A stretch of 64,000 bases of DNA, taken from contig JAODUP010000018.1 of assembly GCA_025642065.1 (NCBI GenBank), positions 570,001-634,000 on the forward strand, read 5' to 3'. Position 1 is the stretch's first letter; each line of letters opens with the position of its first letter. Position numbers and translations under genes: made by a program. The notes under the pieces were generated by a model. The model was not told where the DNA came from and made no database searches. It was given only the letters and a program-made list of their open reading frames with translations. Below are positions 51,984 to 64,000 of the stretch, one piece after another. This DNA comes from Paralvinella palmiformis. Taxonomy: Eukaryota > Annelida > Polychaeta > Terebellida > Alvinellidae.

Positions 51984-54900
51984 CTAGAGGATGCTGCACG
52001 TCCAGCAACATCTTTGTGGATACCGAGGTGCATACACAAGATGATCACTGCCATACACAAAATAGGAACTTTGCTTATTCTTCCATAGATAGTGGACTTC
52101 TGTGATGGGAATCATACGCACAACATGATGCTGAAATAATAGAAAGACAATCGCAGTTATTTTACGTGGCTTGGCTACCTCAAATGGGGAAGACTCACAT
52201 TGTCTGTAATTTATAGCTTCACTACAATGACTAATTATAACAAAAATAAGAATTTACAATATATGGCATATTCGGCGGAGTAAACTTTACAAGTTGGATG
52301 AAAAATTCCTATTAACTATAGTGCCACAGCCGTGATTGAAATTCCGACCTCTAGCACAACATGACCATGAGTAAGGAGTCACACGGTCTAATCTAGAAGG
52401 CCATAGAGGCAGTTACATGAAGGACTATAAATATAATATCTTGCAACAGATCAAACACTTGCTATACTAATTGTATATTTACACATTACAGACTGGTGGA
52501 CAATTTGTGCATATGCTTGCCTGATCATTCTGTCCAACAGAAGACATTTTTTTAATTTCATGGCACAGTTTCTTGTAATTAATCTACATTATAGCCCCAC
52601 CACCCAGGAAATACCGCCAGCCTTTGTGATAAGGACCCAATTTCCTGCTATGATAATGTCCCCATTTATTCTGTTAATCAGCCAATACTTATGCAATACG
52701 AATACCATACATTGCCATATAAATACCCCCACTATTACTGCCACACACTGACTGTGAAATGTTTCTGGTAATTTGTGAATTATTGACAAGCTGTCGGGGT
52801 CATTAGGTGGCGATCATGACTGTGCTGATTGTCGATTGAATCATAGATTACATAAAGTGATAATTGGGGTTAAAGGATCAAAAGGCATGAGTGAGGATCC
52901 ACCCCCAAGGCTGTCTGCCGAACATGCCTCCACCACAAGGCCAACTTTCAGCCAGGTCCCAAAGTTGGCAGAAAAGTGAGGTTAGACTGTATATTAAATT
53001 GAAACACAATTTGTATGCATACCTGTGAAAGCATCTTTTCAGTTGGCCATTTGGTTCTGTGGGCATTTACCATTGTCTGAGATGTCCTGTTAACAGCTGC
53101 ATCCGGAAAATGATTTAATGGATATACCTAGGAAAAATAATGACTCGTTATACTACGTTTTATTATTGATGTTTATTAGTAGGGTATATAATCAGTTTGC
53201 TTACACAAAGTAATATTATCTGGTTAGGTCGGGTAGTGGGATACAATAAACGTTTTCCAATAAAGAATACTTTCAGCAACGTTCCATATAAGAGTTGGGT
53301 CAGTGTGGTAAAACTCTTTTTACATTACTTTGTTGTTAGCCACTTCAGACATCTGTTCTAAGTGTTGTAATTTTAACATCTCGGCATATTCTTTTCTTGG
53401 GAATATGTTTTCTATAACATGATTATTGTAGTTGAAAAGCGATACTCATTTTGGCATGATGTGCGAATCAGCTGATCTTGAACATGTGTCTAAAAATGCC
53501 ATATAGGACTTGATTCCTATATGGCTCTTCCCCAGTTCACAATGGATTTGTTGGAATTAAATAACAGTGTGTCTGCAGGTAAATGTAACTGTTGCTGTTT
53601 TACAGCTACTTTTGTGCACATGCCTGACATTAGGTTAAATTGGCCAAGCGACATCCATAGGTAATGAGCCAGTGTGAAAGATGAAACAACTTTGACATAA
53701 CCCAGCTGCGGTTTGAGCTCAAGTGCTATAGATATGTGATCAACCTGTAGATAAATGAAAATCCTGTTCGTTTCCGTGCTAACTCTATGTAAGCTGCAAG
53801 TATTTTCTTGTGACAAAATAGCCTCAAGTGCGCACTATTTATCTTCTTTCCACTGTCCCGTTTTATCCTCTTGCATATTATGACCAAATGGAGGTGACAC
53901 TAAATAATTTCTCTTGAACAAGATATTGAGTAATTATTTCATTGGCCTCTGAACTAATTGCACCTGGGACACATGGCCAAGATGATACTTAACCAAGAAA
54001 TAAAATGTTCAAAAGAAATATCCCAGAAACACAGGTTCCAAACCATGACACAGAAATGTGTACTGCAGAGCACTACCAACTGTGTCATTGAGGTAGCAAT
54101 ATTTTATCCCGGTGTGTCAATAAATCTTACTTAGTCACTCATTTCTTATACTGGTAATACATTTCAACATAAATTAAATGGTTTCCAACAACAACATATC
54201 ATATATAAACAATTGTTTTTGTTGAAAAACATTTTATAATATGCTACTATCTGTTAGGTCTAGCATTGCACAATGATATTTAAAAAACCCTTCATATCAA
54301 ATTCAGAACTAACACAAATAGGCAGACACAGACCAGATTCCCTGAAGTATGATGTCATCAGGTGCAAGCTGTTTGTATCATTCAATTATAACGTAGTATG
54401 CAACTGTCAGCCAAGTTTAACAAAGGCATATTTACAATACAGTTAGTGCAAAAGGCCTCATATATTAATGAAGTGACTAAAGTAAGGTAAGATCAGAAGT
54501 ATTTGTGACCTAAATGGATCTGGAACAAGATGCCTACATGATCCTTGTGCTCAGTGATGTCAGAGCACATGACCTTTACCCTCCATCAATATGTAATATT
54601 TTCTTCTACCCACTTTTGTGCACATGGTAGGCTAAATGAGCTCTCCAAAGGTAATGAAGTGAAGTCAAAGATGAAACACCCTTCAGATATGCCCACACCA
54701 AGATTCAAACTCAGTTGGTAGTGAACACTGAAGAGAACAAACTATAATTAACACAGAAAACCTACCAGTGGTGCTTCTTCCTCAAAGGCTATTACTCCCC
54801 TTGCCTTCTTAACGCATTTTCCTGGCAAACCAGTTTCCATAAATAGTTCTTCATCGGTGTGGAGTTTCCTAAAAAAGAAGGAGAGATAATGCCAGATATT

Positions 54901-57900
54901 TTGTTAACTTCATAACAACTACGGTACTGTTGACTATCATACAGAAAACATCTGTATTTGCAGATGTACTAAAACAGTCTAGTAAGATAATCCGGAAAAT
55001 CGTCAGACAAGTGAAATCATGAACTTGTTACCTTTTACTGAACAAATTCCAACAGAAAAATAGTTTGAGTGCTAATCAAATGTTGAGCCATGATGGCGCA
55101 GTTAGTTAGAATGTAGGACTCTTAGCTGAAGGATCACAAGTTTGAGCCTCCGGGAGCTGCAATGCTGTCATGCGGCAACTGGTTCACTCATCCATGAAAA
55201 TGAGAACCCGACAGGACGAAATGGCTATGGGTTTGATTAATGCTTTGTGCCTTTAATGGCAGCATGCATTGTGTGCTCCATTGGCAGTTGAGATACGTGC
55301 TGGATTAGAACAGGTCTGAGTAAAGCACCTTAGAGCAGCTATATAGCTGGATAGGGTGCTATATAAATGTCACATATTATGATTATCATTATTAAAACAG
55401 GTCAATATTTTACTTGTATAATCAAGCGATTACTAAATAATAATCTTCTCAGCACCAGGGGGCAGTTCTGCCCATTCTTGAACTCACCAATCTAGCCTAC
55501 CTTCCCATAGTGACAGATCTACTTTATTGTATTACTCACTTCATTTTTAAATAACTTCACAGTTTGTTTAAGCCACAGCCTTCTCTTAGATTCCTTCCCA
55601 CAGAATCTACATTTGTGTTACTTACCAAGTTACTATCAGTTTGATATAGCATTTGAGTTGAGCTCTTCCAGCGCAAGTACCACAAACTGAGGTACCACTT
55701 CCACGACACAAGTCACATCTATCAGTATAAGAAGACATTCAAATAATATTTGACACAAATGTGAGGCTTTAGATGCACATTTAATAATTTTCCAAATAGC
55801 CTCAAATAAATTTATGATAACATGAAATATTTACTGGAAAGTACACATATGATAAAATCTATAACATGATGTCTAGATATGATTAAAGCGATATCTGCTT
55901 TTTTCACTTTTATGTGGATGGATGAATAATATTTTACGACACACTGGCACACTTTAGGCCATTCAGTATCCTAGAACGTTCACTTTGATATGAAATAGAT
56001 AGATTTCATTGCATAAGTCACCAGGCATCATAGAAAAATGTAGGGTGCCTCCGTGGTCTAGCGGTAGCGTACTGGACCACATATCACTACTACCCGTGTT
56101 CGAATCCCAGCGTGGGCATATCTGAAGGTTGTTTTGTCTTTCACTTTGTCTCATTACCTTTGGAAGTCGCTCGGCCCATTTAGCCTGCTTTGTGCACAAA
56201 AGTGGCCGTAAAACATCAATCATCAATCAAAAAATGTGTTGTTGTTTTCCGGGCACTTTTGTGCACAAGGTAGGCTAAATGGGCCGAGCGACCCCCAAAG
56301 GTACCAGACATTATAGAAATGAAGGTTCATAATGTGTAACATTTCTTTATTATTTTTACTATTATTATTATTACCCCATTTAGAAAATATATGGTATATA
56401 GGAAATTATTAACTCACTTCTAATATTCTCAAATATACCTCATATGGATCTTGATCACATTATTCCTTGTCGTAACTAACTAGTATATGCTATTTGAGAT
56501 GTGCAATAGACCAATTCAATTACCCCGGGTGCAACCATGCAGCTGAATTTCACACTACAATCTTGGGTTAGAAGTCTTAGGAATCACTGTGTTGCATGGT
56601 GATTAATGCATGTAGTGGCTTATAAATGTCTTACTGAAAGGCTGTATTTAGGCTATTTACCAGCTATATTTGGATTTTATGTAAAGTCCATTAAATGTGT
56701 GTGATCTCCACTGCATTTAATAGGAATGGCATAAACTTCATCCAATAGATATATGCCACTAAACTAAGTAACGTTCAGCAAAATTTGCATGGCTGTCATG
56801 GTCCAGCCTGTCTAGCTCAAAGTTATTTTTGTAGAACCTTTACCATCTGACATGACGATGTGAATGGATTTAACCAATGATCACATAGATTATAATTCAA
56901 TGGGTGATTCCTATTACTGTAACATTGGTATTTATGCATGATATCATGTATTGAAAGTGAACTATTTCATTTTCTGAATCAGCCATTCATGCAATGTTTA
57001 CTACATGTAAATGTCAAGGGTTGTAATACTCTAATGTAATAATTTTTGTATTTAATAATATACAGGTGATCGTATATGATTCGTTCCCTGGGGTACAAAT
57101 AAAAATAATATTTCCCAAATTCTACATTAAATATTTAAACAATCTTCATTAAAATCAATTTACATTCAGCTAAAAGTTTAATTTTAGAATCATTTATTTA
57201 ATCCATTGAAACCCATGCTAAACAATCCCCGACAAGTCAACATGAATAACTAAAGCTCAGCTGTGTTATTCATCTGGAAAAATAAGTCCACTCAATCATT
57301 GGGTTATATCCTGATAAATATTGTGTTAAATCCTTTAGAAAGACACAATCGTTCAGCTGAAATACTAGTCTCAGTCTCCATGTAATATAAAATAATTTGC
57401 TGAAAGATTTCCAGTATTTATCGTTAGTGAAAAGTTGCCATCCCATGTTAACAGTGGGTGCCATAGGTGTTTCTAACCTGAGACTGCTGTTGGTAACTGA
57501 TGCAACGCATTTCGCCTGGATTAGTCTATTACAGTTTTATATCAGTGTTCTGTGATATCTATTACAACTGTCAATTTCTAGAACTCTGATTGTATGATCA
57601 CAGTTCTTTGACACATAAAATATGTTCTGTTATCTTGTATTTAGAAGCAGTTATCAGTTCTATGACACTTACATTTTGTGACCGATTCCATGACATGTGT
57701 GACAAATTTGTAGCGAAGATTGTGTGTTTTCTGTAACCCTGATATGTCCTTCACCATGGCATCCATAACATATCTCCTGTTAAGATAAAATATTTACTGA
57801 ATCCAGACATGTTTTTTATATATATGAGTTTTCCAGTGATAATTAATCAAAATACATAATTATGTTGAAAAAATGTGCCATTTTTTGTTTTTACATATCA

Positions 57901-58998
57901 AGATGTCTATCACCTAAAATGATCTTGCACACACTATAACTGTCTACAGCCATCTATAGCCATCTATCACTCAGATGGCTGTATGCAGGTCAAATATTAT
58001 GTTTGTATACATGTGCACCTATTAAAATAATAGTTCCTCCTGACTACCCATTTTTTTTTTTTTTTAAGTTGGATTAAGTCAGTTTCTTTTTTAGGAATTT
58101 TGGAAGTTTTAAATTTAATTAATTTAAAAAGTCCACAAATCTAGTTATGAAGATAAGGAAGTGATTGTACTATTAACAATTATTACCCAGAAGACTAAAA
58201 ACCAATGTTACCCCTGTAACACCATACTGGTGCCGCCATCCAGCCACTAAAGAACAAATTTTTACCCAGTTGACAAAAAAATTTGTTACCTGAAACCCCA
58301 TACCAGGTTCCAGAGATGATTTTTACAGGATAATATCCTGATGCAGCTTGTTCGGGATAATAAAAGGCTGCACATACACAAGTTAAAATCAAATAGCATT
58401 GTTTAAAAGAAATTATATTAAAACAGACCAAAAATTGGGTTTTGTATTAATAGTCAAACACCAACTACAAACTATAAGTATTGATATCTCAACAGAAAAT
58501 ATGTAGCATTCAGATTTAAAACATTAAAAAGTATTCATATCATGAACAGGTTCATAGATATTCCATGAAAATATTTTCAGTCATATTTCCATTAATAATA
58601 CAAATAATGTCAAAATTATATTGACTTGATGTTATGCATAAATACTGGGATATTGTGTCTGTTGCGTTGTTGCTCTTAAATAACGGGTTTTTCCAAATAC
58701 TTTTATATTCTGAATGCGTAAAAGTAAAGTTAATGTAAAGTAAGGAATTCCACATGCACACTTACCATGTATGTGTAAAATGCAAATAATAGTCTTAGTT
58801 TCACAACCAAGTTTGGTACAATTGGACAATTTACTGGAATATCACTAGAAGTGTCTTTTTTGCCCCATACATAGAAATGTCAAATGTTATTTATTGTCAA
58901 TTTTGTGCACATAATGAACAAAATTGGCCAAAAGAAATCCAAAGGTCAAAGTGACTGATTAAATACTGTTAAGATATAGAAATACCAGGATATGAAGC

Positions 58999-59034
<36 letters not shown>

Positions 59035-61365
59035 ACCTAGAACATTTTGAGGTGTCATTTAATTTGGCATATACTATCTTCAAGTTCTCTTCATTGATAG
59101 ATTTAATCCAGTCAGTCCTTTTACTTATAACTTAGTTCAAATGTAGGGACATAAACCAGCTACGTGAACCAGTCCTTGAAAATACATTTGAGTGTAGAAG
59201 GCTCATCAATGACTAAATCCCCATTTCCTGATGAACTTTAATAAAGGAAATATACTGATGTTGTTCATTAACTCATTTCTAATTTAATTTCTGGCAAAAC
59301 ATAAGACACAATTTCAGGTCGGAATATAATCATCATTATGTGTAACTGATAAATGAGTGACATTAGACTTCCACAAGACAATGAAAACGAAACAATAATA
59401 AAAAACGTTTTCCTAAATAAGCCACATGGTAGACCTATTATTATTATTCTTTTGGTTCCACTTGTGATATCTGTTACATTATTAGTATACTACAGAATAC
59501 ATATCGCAATGTACCGGGCTTCACTCTCATCACCAACAGGAATTATGTGGTTCATTTGTGAATTTTAAAGAATTGCTACTACAGATGAAAATAGTTCAGC
59601 GTACAAATGAACTAAGCGTTGGAGATATTAAAAATTTAGTGATGTGAAAAATCAACAGGTTTATATGCATAAGACACGCTTTCTGTTACCAGGGATAGCT
59701 ACCATGTTCTTATTGAATTTGATTTGGCACCTTGCACATTCCTCACTGTATTAATTGGAATGGTAATGTGCACACCAACTGTAGCTTACTCACAAAGATG
59801 TTTATATATTTGCATTCCACAAAACTATTATCTGAACATTCATAGATATGAATATCTGAACATTCATAGATATGATAATTTATGCCGGGAACAATAAAAT
59901 GAAAATAAAGATGAGACGTTTTTTAGTTTATATTTATTTTGTAAACAAATAATGTTAAATACAAATATAAAATTATACCAGCAAAGACTTCTACATAAAG
60001 AATTGAAATGATCATGTACTTGAAGGTCTCATGGAAAATATGCTACGCAGCCTCTTATTTTGAGTGATCAGGTGTATAGATTACCATGAGCTACTTCCCT
60101 ATTTAAGTATTGGACAGACAAATAACAGTATTTAGGTACATATGAAGGTAAATATGTACTGTGGATTTTTAACATAATTACCAATATTACAGAATACTGT
60201 TATAAAAAATAATACAATTTAACACTAAAGAAATGACCGACTTATAATTATTCTGAGTGGAATTCCGTTGTGATTATTAAATTATAATATTGATTCTGGA
60301 AGCTTCCAGGAGACTATTGGTAGCAGCTGATGGTTCATAAATTGGCACTGGCCCATCAATGAACACTGTAAGTGGAACTTCTTTAAGAAACACCACAACC
60401 TCATCTGGGTTTGTAAAATATTTGGCAATTTGAAGGAAGTGAGTTTCTTGTACAAAAAACATTATAAACATCTGCAAGTCCTAAACTACTAACTTACAAA
60501 AACAGTTTTTATGGATGATAGTAAAATGTTCAGGGCATTTTGTAAAACATAAAATATTTTAATTCTTACTAACCTGACTGGTTCCATTACATCGCGAACA
60601 AACCCCTCTACCAGTTCCTGCACAGATATGGCAAGGCTGAAAGAAAAAAAACTTTATATATAGTAAAAGGAAAGTTATAAGCAGGGATAAAAACAATTTA
60701 AAATCTTTAACAATCCACTGATTTCACTTTTAATCACCTAAGATTTATCTACTAGTCTTGAATGAAATAAAAAATATAACTGTCCTTTCAATTTTATACT
60801 CAATTTAGGTGACTGGGAGAGCAATAATTTCAAATCTTCTTTATATAGTGTGGTTAATTAAAAATGATATATTGGTTAATACATATATGATGTAACAGTT
60901 GACAAACAATATCATAATAATGATATGGGCTAAAAACTACAATAACATAGTAGTATATGTTTAGAATACTCTCTCAAGTTATCAAAGGAGGTATGACGAC
61001 ATTGTTAATAATTCTTGGTAACCTAAAGGTATGCTTCAGATTATATCTCAGTCTTGTACTGATAAATACTGACAAAAAGAGTGGTTCCTCAGAATAATAT
61101 TCTCAATCAGTCAAATCCCATGTGAGATCTACTTCAATACCAAAGTTTTCCCAGCCTAGAGCAGCACTGTAGTGATATTCCTTAAGGTAAAATGAGATTA
61201 TTGTTAAACCGGTCTCATGACATTTTTTATAATTATGTGATAGCCCCATTTATGTTGTAGAAATTATTTCGGGTAAGCTGATTGGCTCTAACTGGATCAG
61301 TAGACAGTATGCAACCAGTGTTTTTAAACCCAGACTATCCAGCCTGGAATAGACCTATTAAGTCA

Positions 61366-61398
<33 letters not shown>

Positions 61399-62904
61399 TG
61401 AGTATAAGAAAGAGAGATAATAACTGTAGAGCAAATATTTCGTGCAGCCCAATAGTAATATACAATACCTTAACTGTTGCGGTGTGAGGGACTTCAACAG
61501 ATGCTGTAGAATCTTTAAAGTTTTGCTGAGGGATGACTTGTACTTCCCAAGGTGTGGGAGCAGGGCCATTATGTGGACCATCTATGGGATGACCTATAAA
61601 TATCACCACAATAATGTAACAGTAATCAGTAATAACAGATTTTCATCTCTAGATGAAAACAGAATTTTACATGTTGCAGGACACAACCATTTCACCAATA
61701 CTCAGGTTATTTTGTAATATTTGTTTTCTCAAAAACACAATAATTAACAGAAGACTTCCATCTCTTGTCATTACAGTTTTTTTTCTTCATAATACATATT
61801 TACTAATAAGTGTTACCTATTCTTAATATATTGACATTACTTCCTTGGTTAATTTAAGAACTACAGTTGTCTAGATACCACTTCTATATAAGCTTATACA
61901 TGCATTCAGGTATAAGCCACATGTCTGTATCTTCTCTACCTCAAGTTTTTTTTCCATAAATAAATCATTCCCAGAGAAATATTTAACATTCTTTTATTGG
62001 AGCGACACAAATCTAAAACAGTGATCAATACTATGGCTTATGTGTCTCTATGAATTACTTGGGTGATAATAATGACTGTGCATGTTATAAATGTTTGATG
62101 AATTTCCTAATTCGCCATTTGGAATTATTTGCATTCACTTTGACTGTAAGTGAGCCTTATTAATTTCTCACTGAGGTTGAGGCTAAAAAAGCTGGATAAT
62201 GTTGCTGTTGAAATTAGTTTAGGATCTGATTCATTTGTTGTTCATTATTTAAATATTTGACACATTTCTTGATGCTGGAACCTATCCTTAGTTAATCACA
62301 TAATTAAATAATAATCACTTAACATACCACCCTAAGAACATTCAATTACAATAATACATCCAGTGTACTTTCGATAGAGATGCATTATGGCCTGTCCTAC
62401 ACAGTTGAAAGTAGTCGTGTAACGAGTACATTTTACAAATTGGTTCACATGATCCATACACAAAACAAAGATGGTGACTGATTTCATATGCATATAGATC
62501 ACTGGAGAACATAAACAGGCCATGTTATTCTGTTGACAACAAGGTGCATTTCATGGTCTTGAAAATATGCTATTCTAGAAATTTATTCTTTGACAGGTTG
62601 GATCGGACAGGCTTTTGCGAACATGACACACCTTCCTCAAATATAATGATCTACTCCTGCCAGCTTCTCTTTACAGCTAATTGAAGCATGTGAACTTCAA
62701 ACACGAGATCACAGCTTCAGTGGCTAGAACTCAATGAAATGCGCCACTTCACACCTCCAAAAGAAGCTATAATTAGTACAGAGCATTATTTAAATTTTCT
62801 AAAACACTACTTTAGATAATAGATGAAATTTACTTAATAGATCAAATATAAATGTTATATAAGAACTAGAAAAGTAAAATACAGACACTGATACTTCTTA
62901 GTTT

Positions 62905-62956
<52 letters not shown>

Positions 62957-63891
62957 TAGATAGATAGATAGTGTTATATGGGAAAATCACAGCTATTAAA
63001 TTAGTTATGCATAACAATCATAAATACAGAAATATTATTTTATATCTTCATTTAAACATTCTATGTGGTTAGTAAGTTTACACAATTTATACAGTAAGTC
63101 TCTACATAAAGGGGAAGAGAATAGCCAATATTAACCAAAAGACATACATACTGGTATTGTATATTTGGTATGTTTACCTTGATATGGTTCAACGGCCCAG
63201 TTTGTGACACGAGACTCTGTAAAACTCTCAAGTATATACTGCAGTTATAAAACATTGGCCTAGAATATAGTATAGCATAATCAGCAAGGAAGAACTTTTA
63301 CAAAATATTTTTGTCAAGAAAATAATTTATATTATTGTATGAGAGAGACACTGTACATAATTTGAAAGTAATATCTATCACTTACATGAAATGCTACATT
63401 TGGAACCAGTCCTACGATTTCTAGTTCCTGTGCAGCAGTCTTTCCATAACAACAGTGGTGTGAGACTTCATCGAGCAGCGCTTCACGGGCACTTTCCTCA
63501 TTTAGAACAGGAAAACTGATGAAAAAACATCACCATTCATTGGAAATCGACTTAAATACACACAAATTCTCATTTAGTGGCTGAAGGCATTCACATAATG
63601 AATATTCATTGTTAGAGGTATATATGAGTGGATAAAAGAAGGTTTAATTAAAATATGGGACTGTTCCTTAGCTATGTGTGTGGTCACAAACAACCATATG
63701 TATCATCTGAATGTTGGAATCAAGGATTATATTAAGCACAGAGTTGACTATTTTGACTGATGTACAGAATTTTAACATTGTGGATGATCTAAATAACAGG
63801 GGACTAATATATGCTTACTTTGTGAGCAACTGTCGCTCTGGAGCTGCTCTAGTCAATACAGACTCTTCATAGCTCGGTGGTGCTATCTCAC
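51984..63891 (-). CDS. SSUH2: SSUH2 (ssu-2 homologue), 5' end beyond the window
   Basis: Ten exons, in transcript order: 63819-63891, 63386-63515, 63178-63238, 61469-61593, 60574-60636, 57673-57776, 55626-55718, 54766-54868, 53023-53127, 51984-52130. All have GT-AG borders and consistent phases, giving 333 residues plus stop. The first visible exon begins in phase 1, so at least one more exon lies past 64000. The N-terminal part has PPSYEESVL, ESAREALLDEV and LESFTESRVTNWAVEPY, all typical of the family. The centre carries six DnaJ-type zinc-binding motifs: CHICAGTG, CSRCNGTS, CYGCHGEG, CHTCHGIG, CDLCRGSG and CGTCAGRA. The C-terminal part has YPLNHFPDAAVN and YAPRYPQRCC, and ends CSIL. The family is named after nematode ssu-2, and human SSUH2 has been linked to tooth development; the biochemical role is unknown. 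Confidence 0.92.
53591..53746 (-). mobile_element. SINE family 1, subfamily B copy, head truncated
   Basis: Body words of family 1, then the subfamily B head (CTATAGCACTTGAGCTCAAA on the minus strand), stopping before box A. Confidence 0.75.
54607..54724 (-). mobile_element. SINE family 1 copy, head truncated
   Basis: Body and box B region are present, with box A lost. It lies 40 bases from the donor of SSUH2 exon 54766-54868. Confidence 0.75.
55083..55393 (+). mobile_element. SINE family 3, full-length copy
   Basis: The tRNA-like head has box A TGGCGCAGTTAG and a box B-like AGTTTGAGCC. A body of about 200 bases follows, ending in GGGTGCTATATAAATGTCAC and an (ATT)-rich tail. The body matches 2315-2585 inverted. 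The GCTATAAA-type end resembles the LINE 3' end at 5222-5580, so that LINE may have supplied its mobilisation machinery. Confidence 0.8.
55452..55465 (+). promoter_or_regulatory. CTCF-like motif
   Basis: GCACCAGGGGGCAG is a near-perfect match to the animal CTCF core. It lies in an SSUH2 intron, 60 bases past the SINE at 55083-55393. Confidence 0.4.
56043..56230 (+). mobile_element. SINE family 1, full-length copy
   Basis: Box A TGGTCTAGCGG, box B GTTCGAATC and complete body ending GTGGCCGTAAAACATC. It lies in an SSUH2 intron. Confidence 0.92.
56239..56304 (-). mobile_element. SINE family 1, 3' fragment
   Basis: Only the last third of the body is present. It sits 8 bases from the previous copy, tail to tail, making an inverted repeat. 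Confidence 0.85.
59000..59027. repeat. (TA)n microsatellite
   Basis: TA run in an SSUH2 intron. Confidence 0.95.
60277..60471 (-). CDS. Possible alternative terminal exon of SSUH2
   Basis: An acceptor (GGACTTGCAG) opens a 64-residue frame in phase 0, matching the end of exon 60574-60636. It reads MFIMFFVQETHFLQIAKYF, later FIDGPVPIYEPSAATNSLL, then a stop. It has no simple repeats and no similarity to the rest of SSUH2. A minus-strand AATAAA lies at 59933-59938. Used as a last exon it would cut the protein after the first two of six zinc motifs. It could also be a chance open frame. Confidence 0.35.
   Translation of the reverse strand: MFIMFFVQETHFLQIAKYFTNPDEVVVFLKEVPLTVFIDGPVPIYEPSAATNSLLEASRINIII
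61364..61399. repeat. (TG)n microsatellite
   Basis: TG run 70 bases past SSUH2 exon 61469-61593. Confidence 0.95.
62905..62971. repeat. (TA)n and (GATA)n microsatellites
   Basis: TG/TA run to about 62953, then four TAGA units. Confidence 0.9.
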
Positions 63892-64000
63892 CTGTTGACA
63901 TAATTATCACATTAACAGTTTAATTAGACAACAGCCTGAAGCAATCATCTTCTCGCTAATGATGTGTAAATAAAATAAACATACATTAATGAACAAACCT

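Noticed and set aside
53877..54130. Further SSUH2 exon between 54766 and 53127
   Set aside because: The flanking exons join in phase with continuous family similarity, so none is needed.

Overview
The window is nuclear DNA of an intron-rich invertebrate, most likely a mollusc (gastropod-like; this is inference). All recognisable genes are split by GT-AG introns. The rest is AT-rich sequence full of TA/CA microsatellites, tRNA-derived SINEs, small inverted-repeat DNA transposons and broken CR1/L2-type LINEs. I saw no operons, CRISPR arrays, rRNA genes or true tRNA genes.

Layout. 1-6733 is gene-free and holds repeats, a LINE 3' end and a Tigger-like element inserted in that LINE's tail. 6734-15870 (+) is an eight-exon gene of the kyphoscoliosis peptidase (KY)/hillarin family, about 956 residues. 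It starts with a MGCC acylation motif, has a transglutaminase-like domain lacking the catalytic Cys and His, then KY beta-sandwich repeats, and ends in a segment resembling the microtubule-binding stalk of dynein heavy chains. One extra base in exon 4 breaks the frame. 15871-21229 is repeat-rich intergenic DNA. 21230-43776 (-) is a complete 19-exon CFAP20DC (C3orf67) orthologue of 802 residues. 43777-46410 is the head-to-head interval to TMA7 (46411-50550, +, four exons, 58 residues), whose second intron holds a dead LINE reverse transcriptase. 51984 to beyond 63891 (-) is SSUH2, with six DnaJ-type CxxCxGxG-like motifs. Its 5' end lies outside the window. TMA7 and SSUH2 converge.

The genes do not form an obvious pathway. 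CFAP20DC carries a CFAP20-type (axonemal) domain, and the KY-like protein is predicted to be membrane-anchored with a possible microtubule-binding end, so a cytoskeletal theme is possible for those two. The human counterparts KY, CFAP20DC, TMA7 and SSUH2 all lie on chromosome 3, which suggests a retained ancestral linkage group.

The most interesting item is the KY-like gene: a degenerate transglutaminase-like protein joined to a dynein-stalk-like domain, with a frame break at 10831 that is either an assembly error, a mutation or (less likely) recoding. Two possible alternative terminal exons, in CFAP20DC and SSUH2, also deserve transcript checks. Exon borders were deduced by eye from reading frame, splice consensus and family similarity; no alignment was run.
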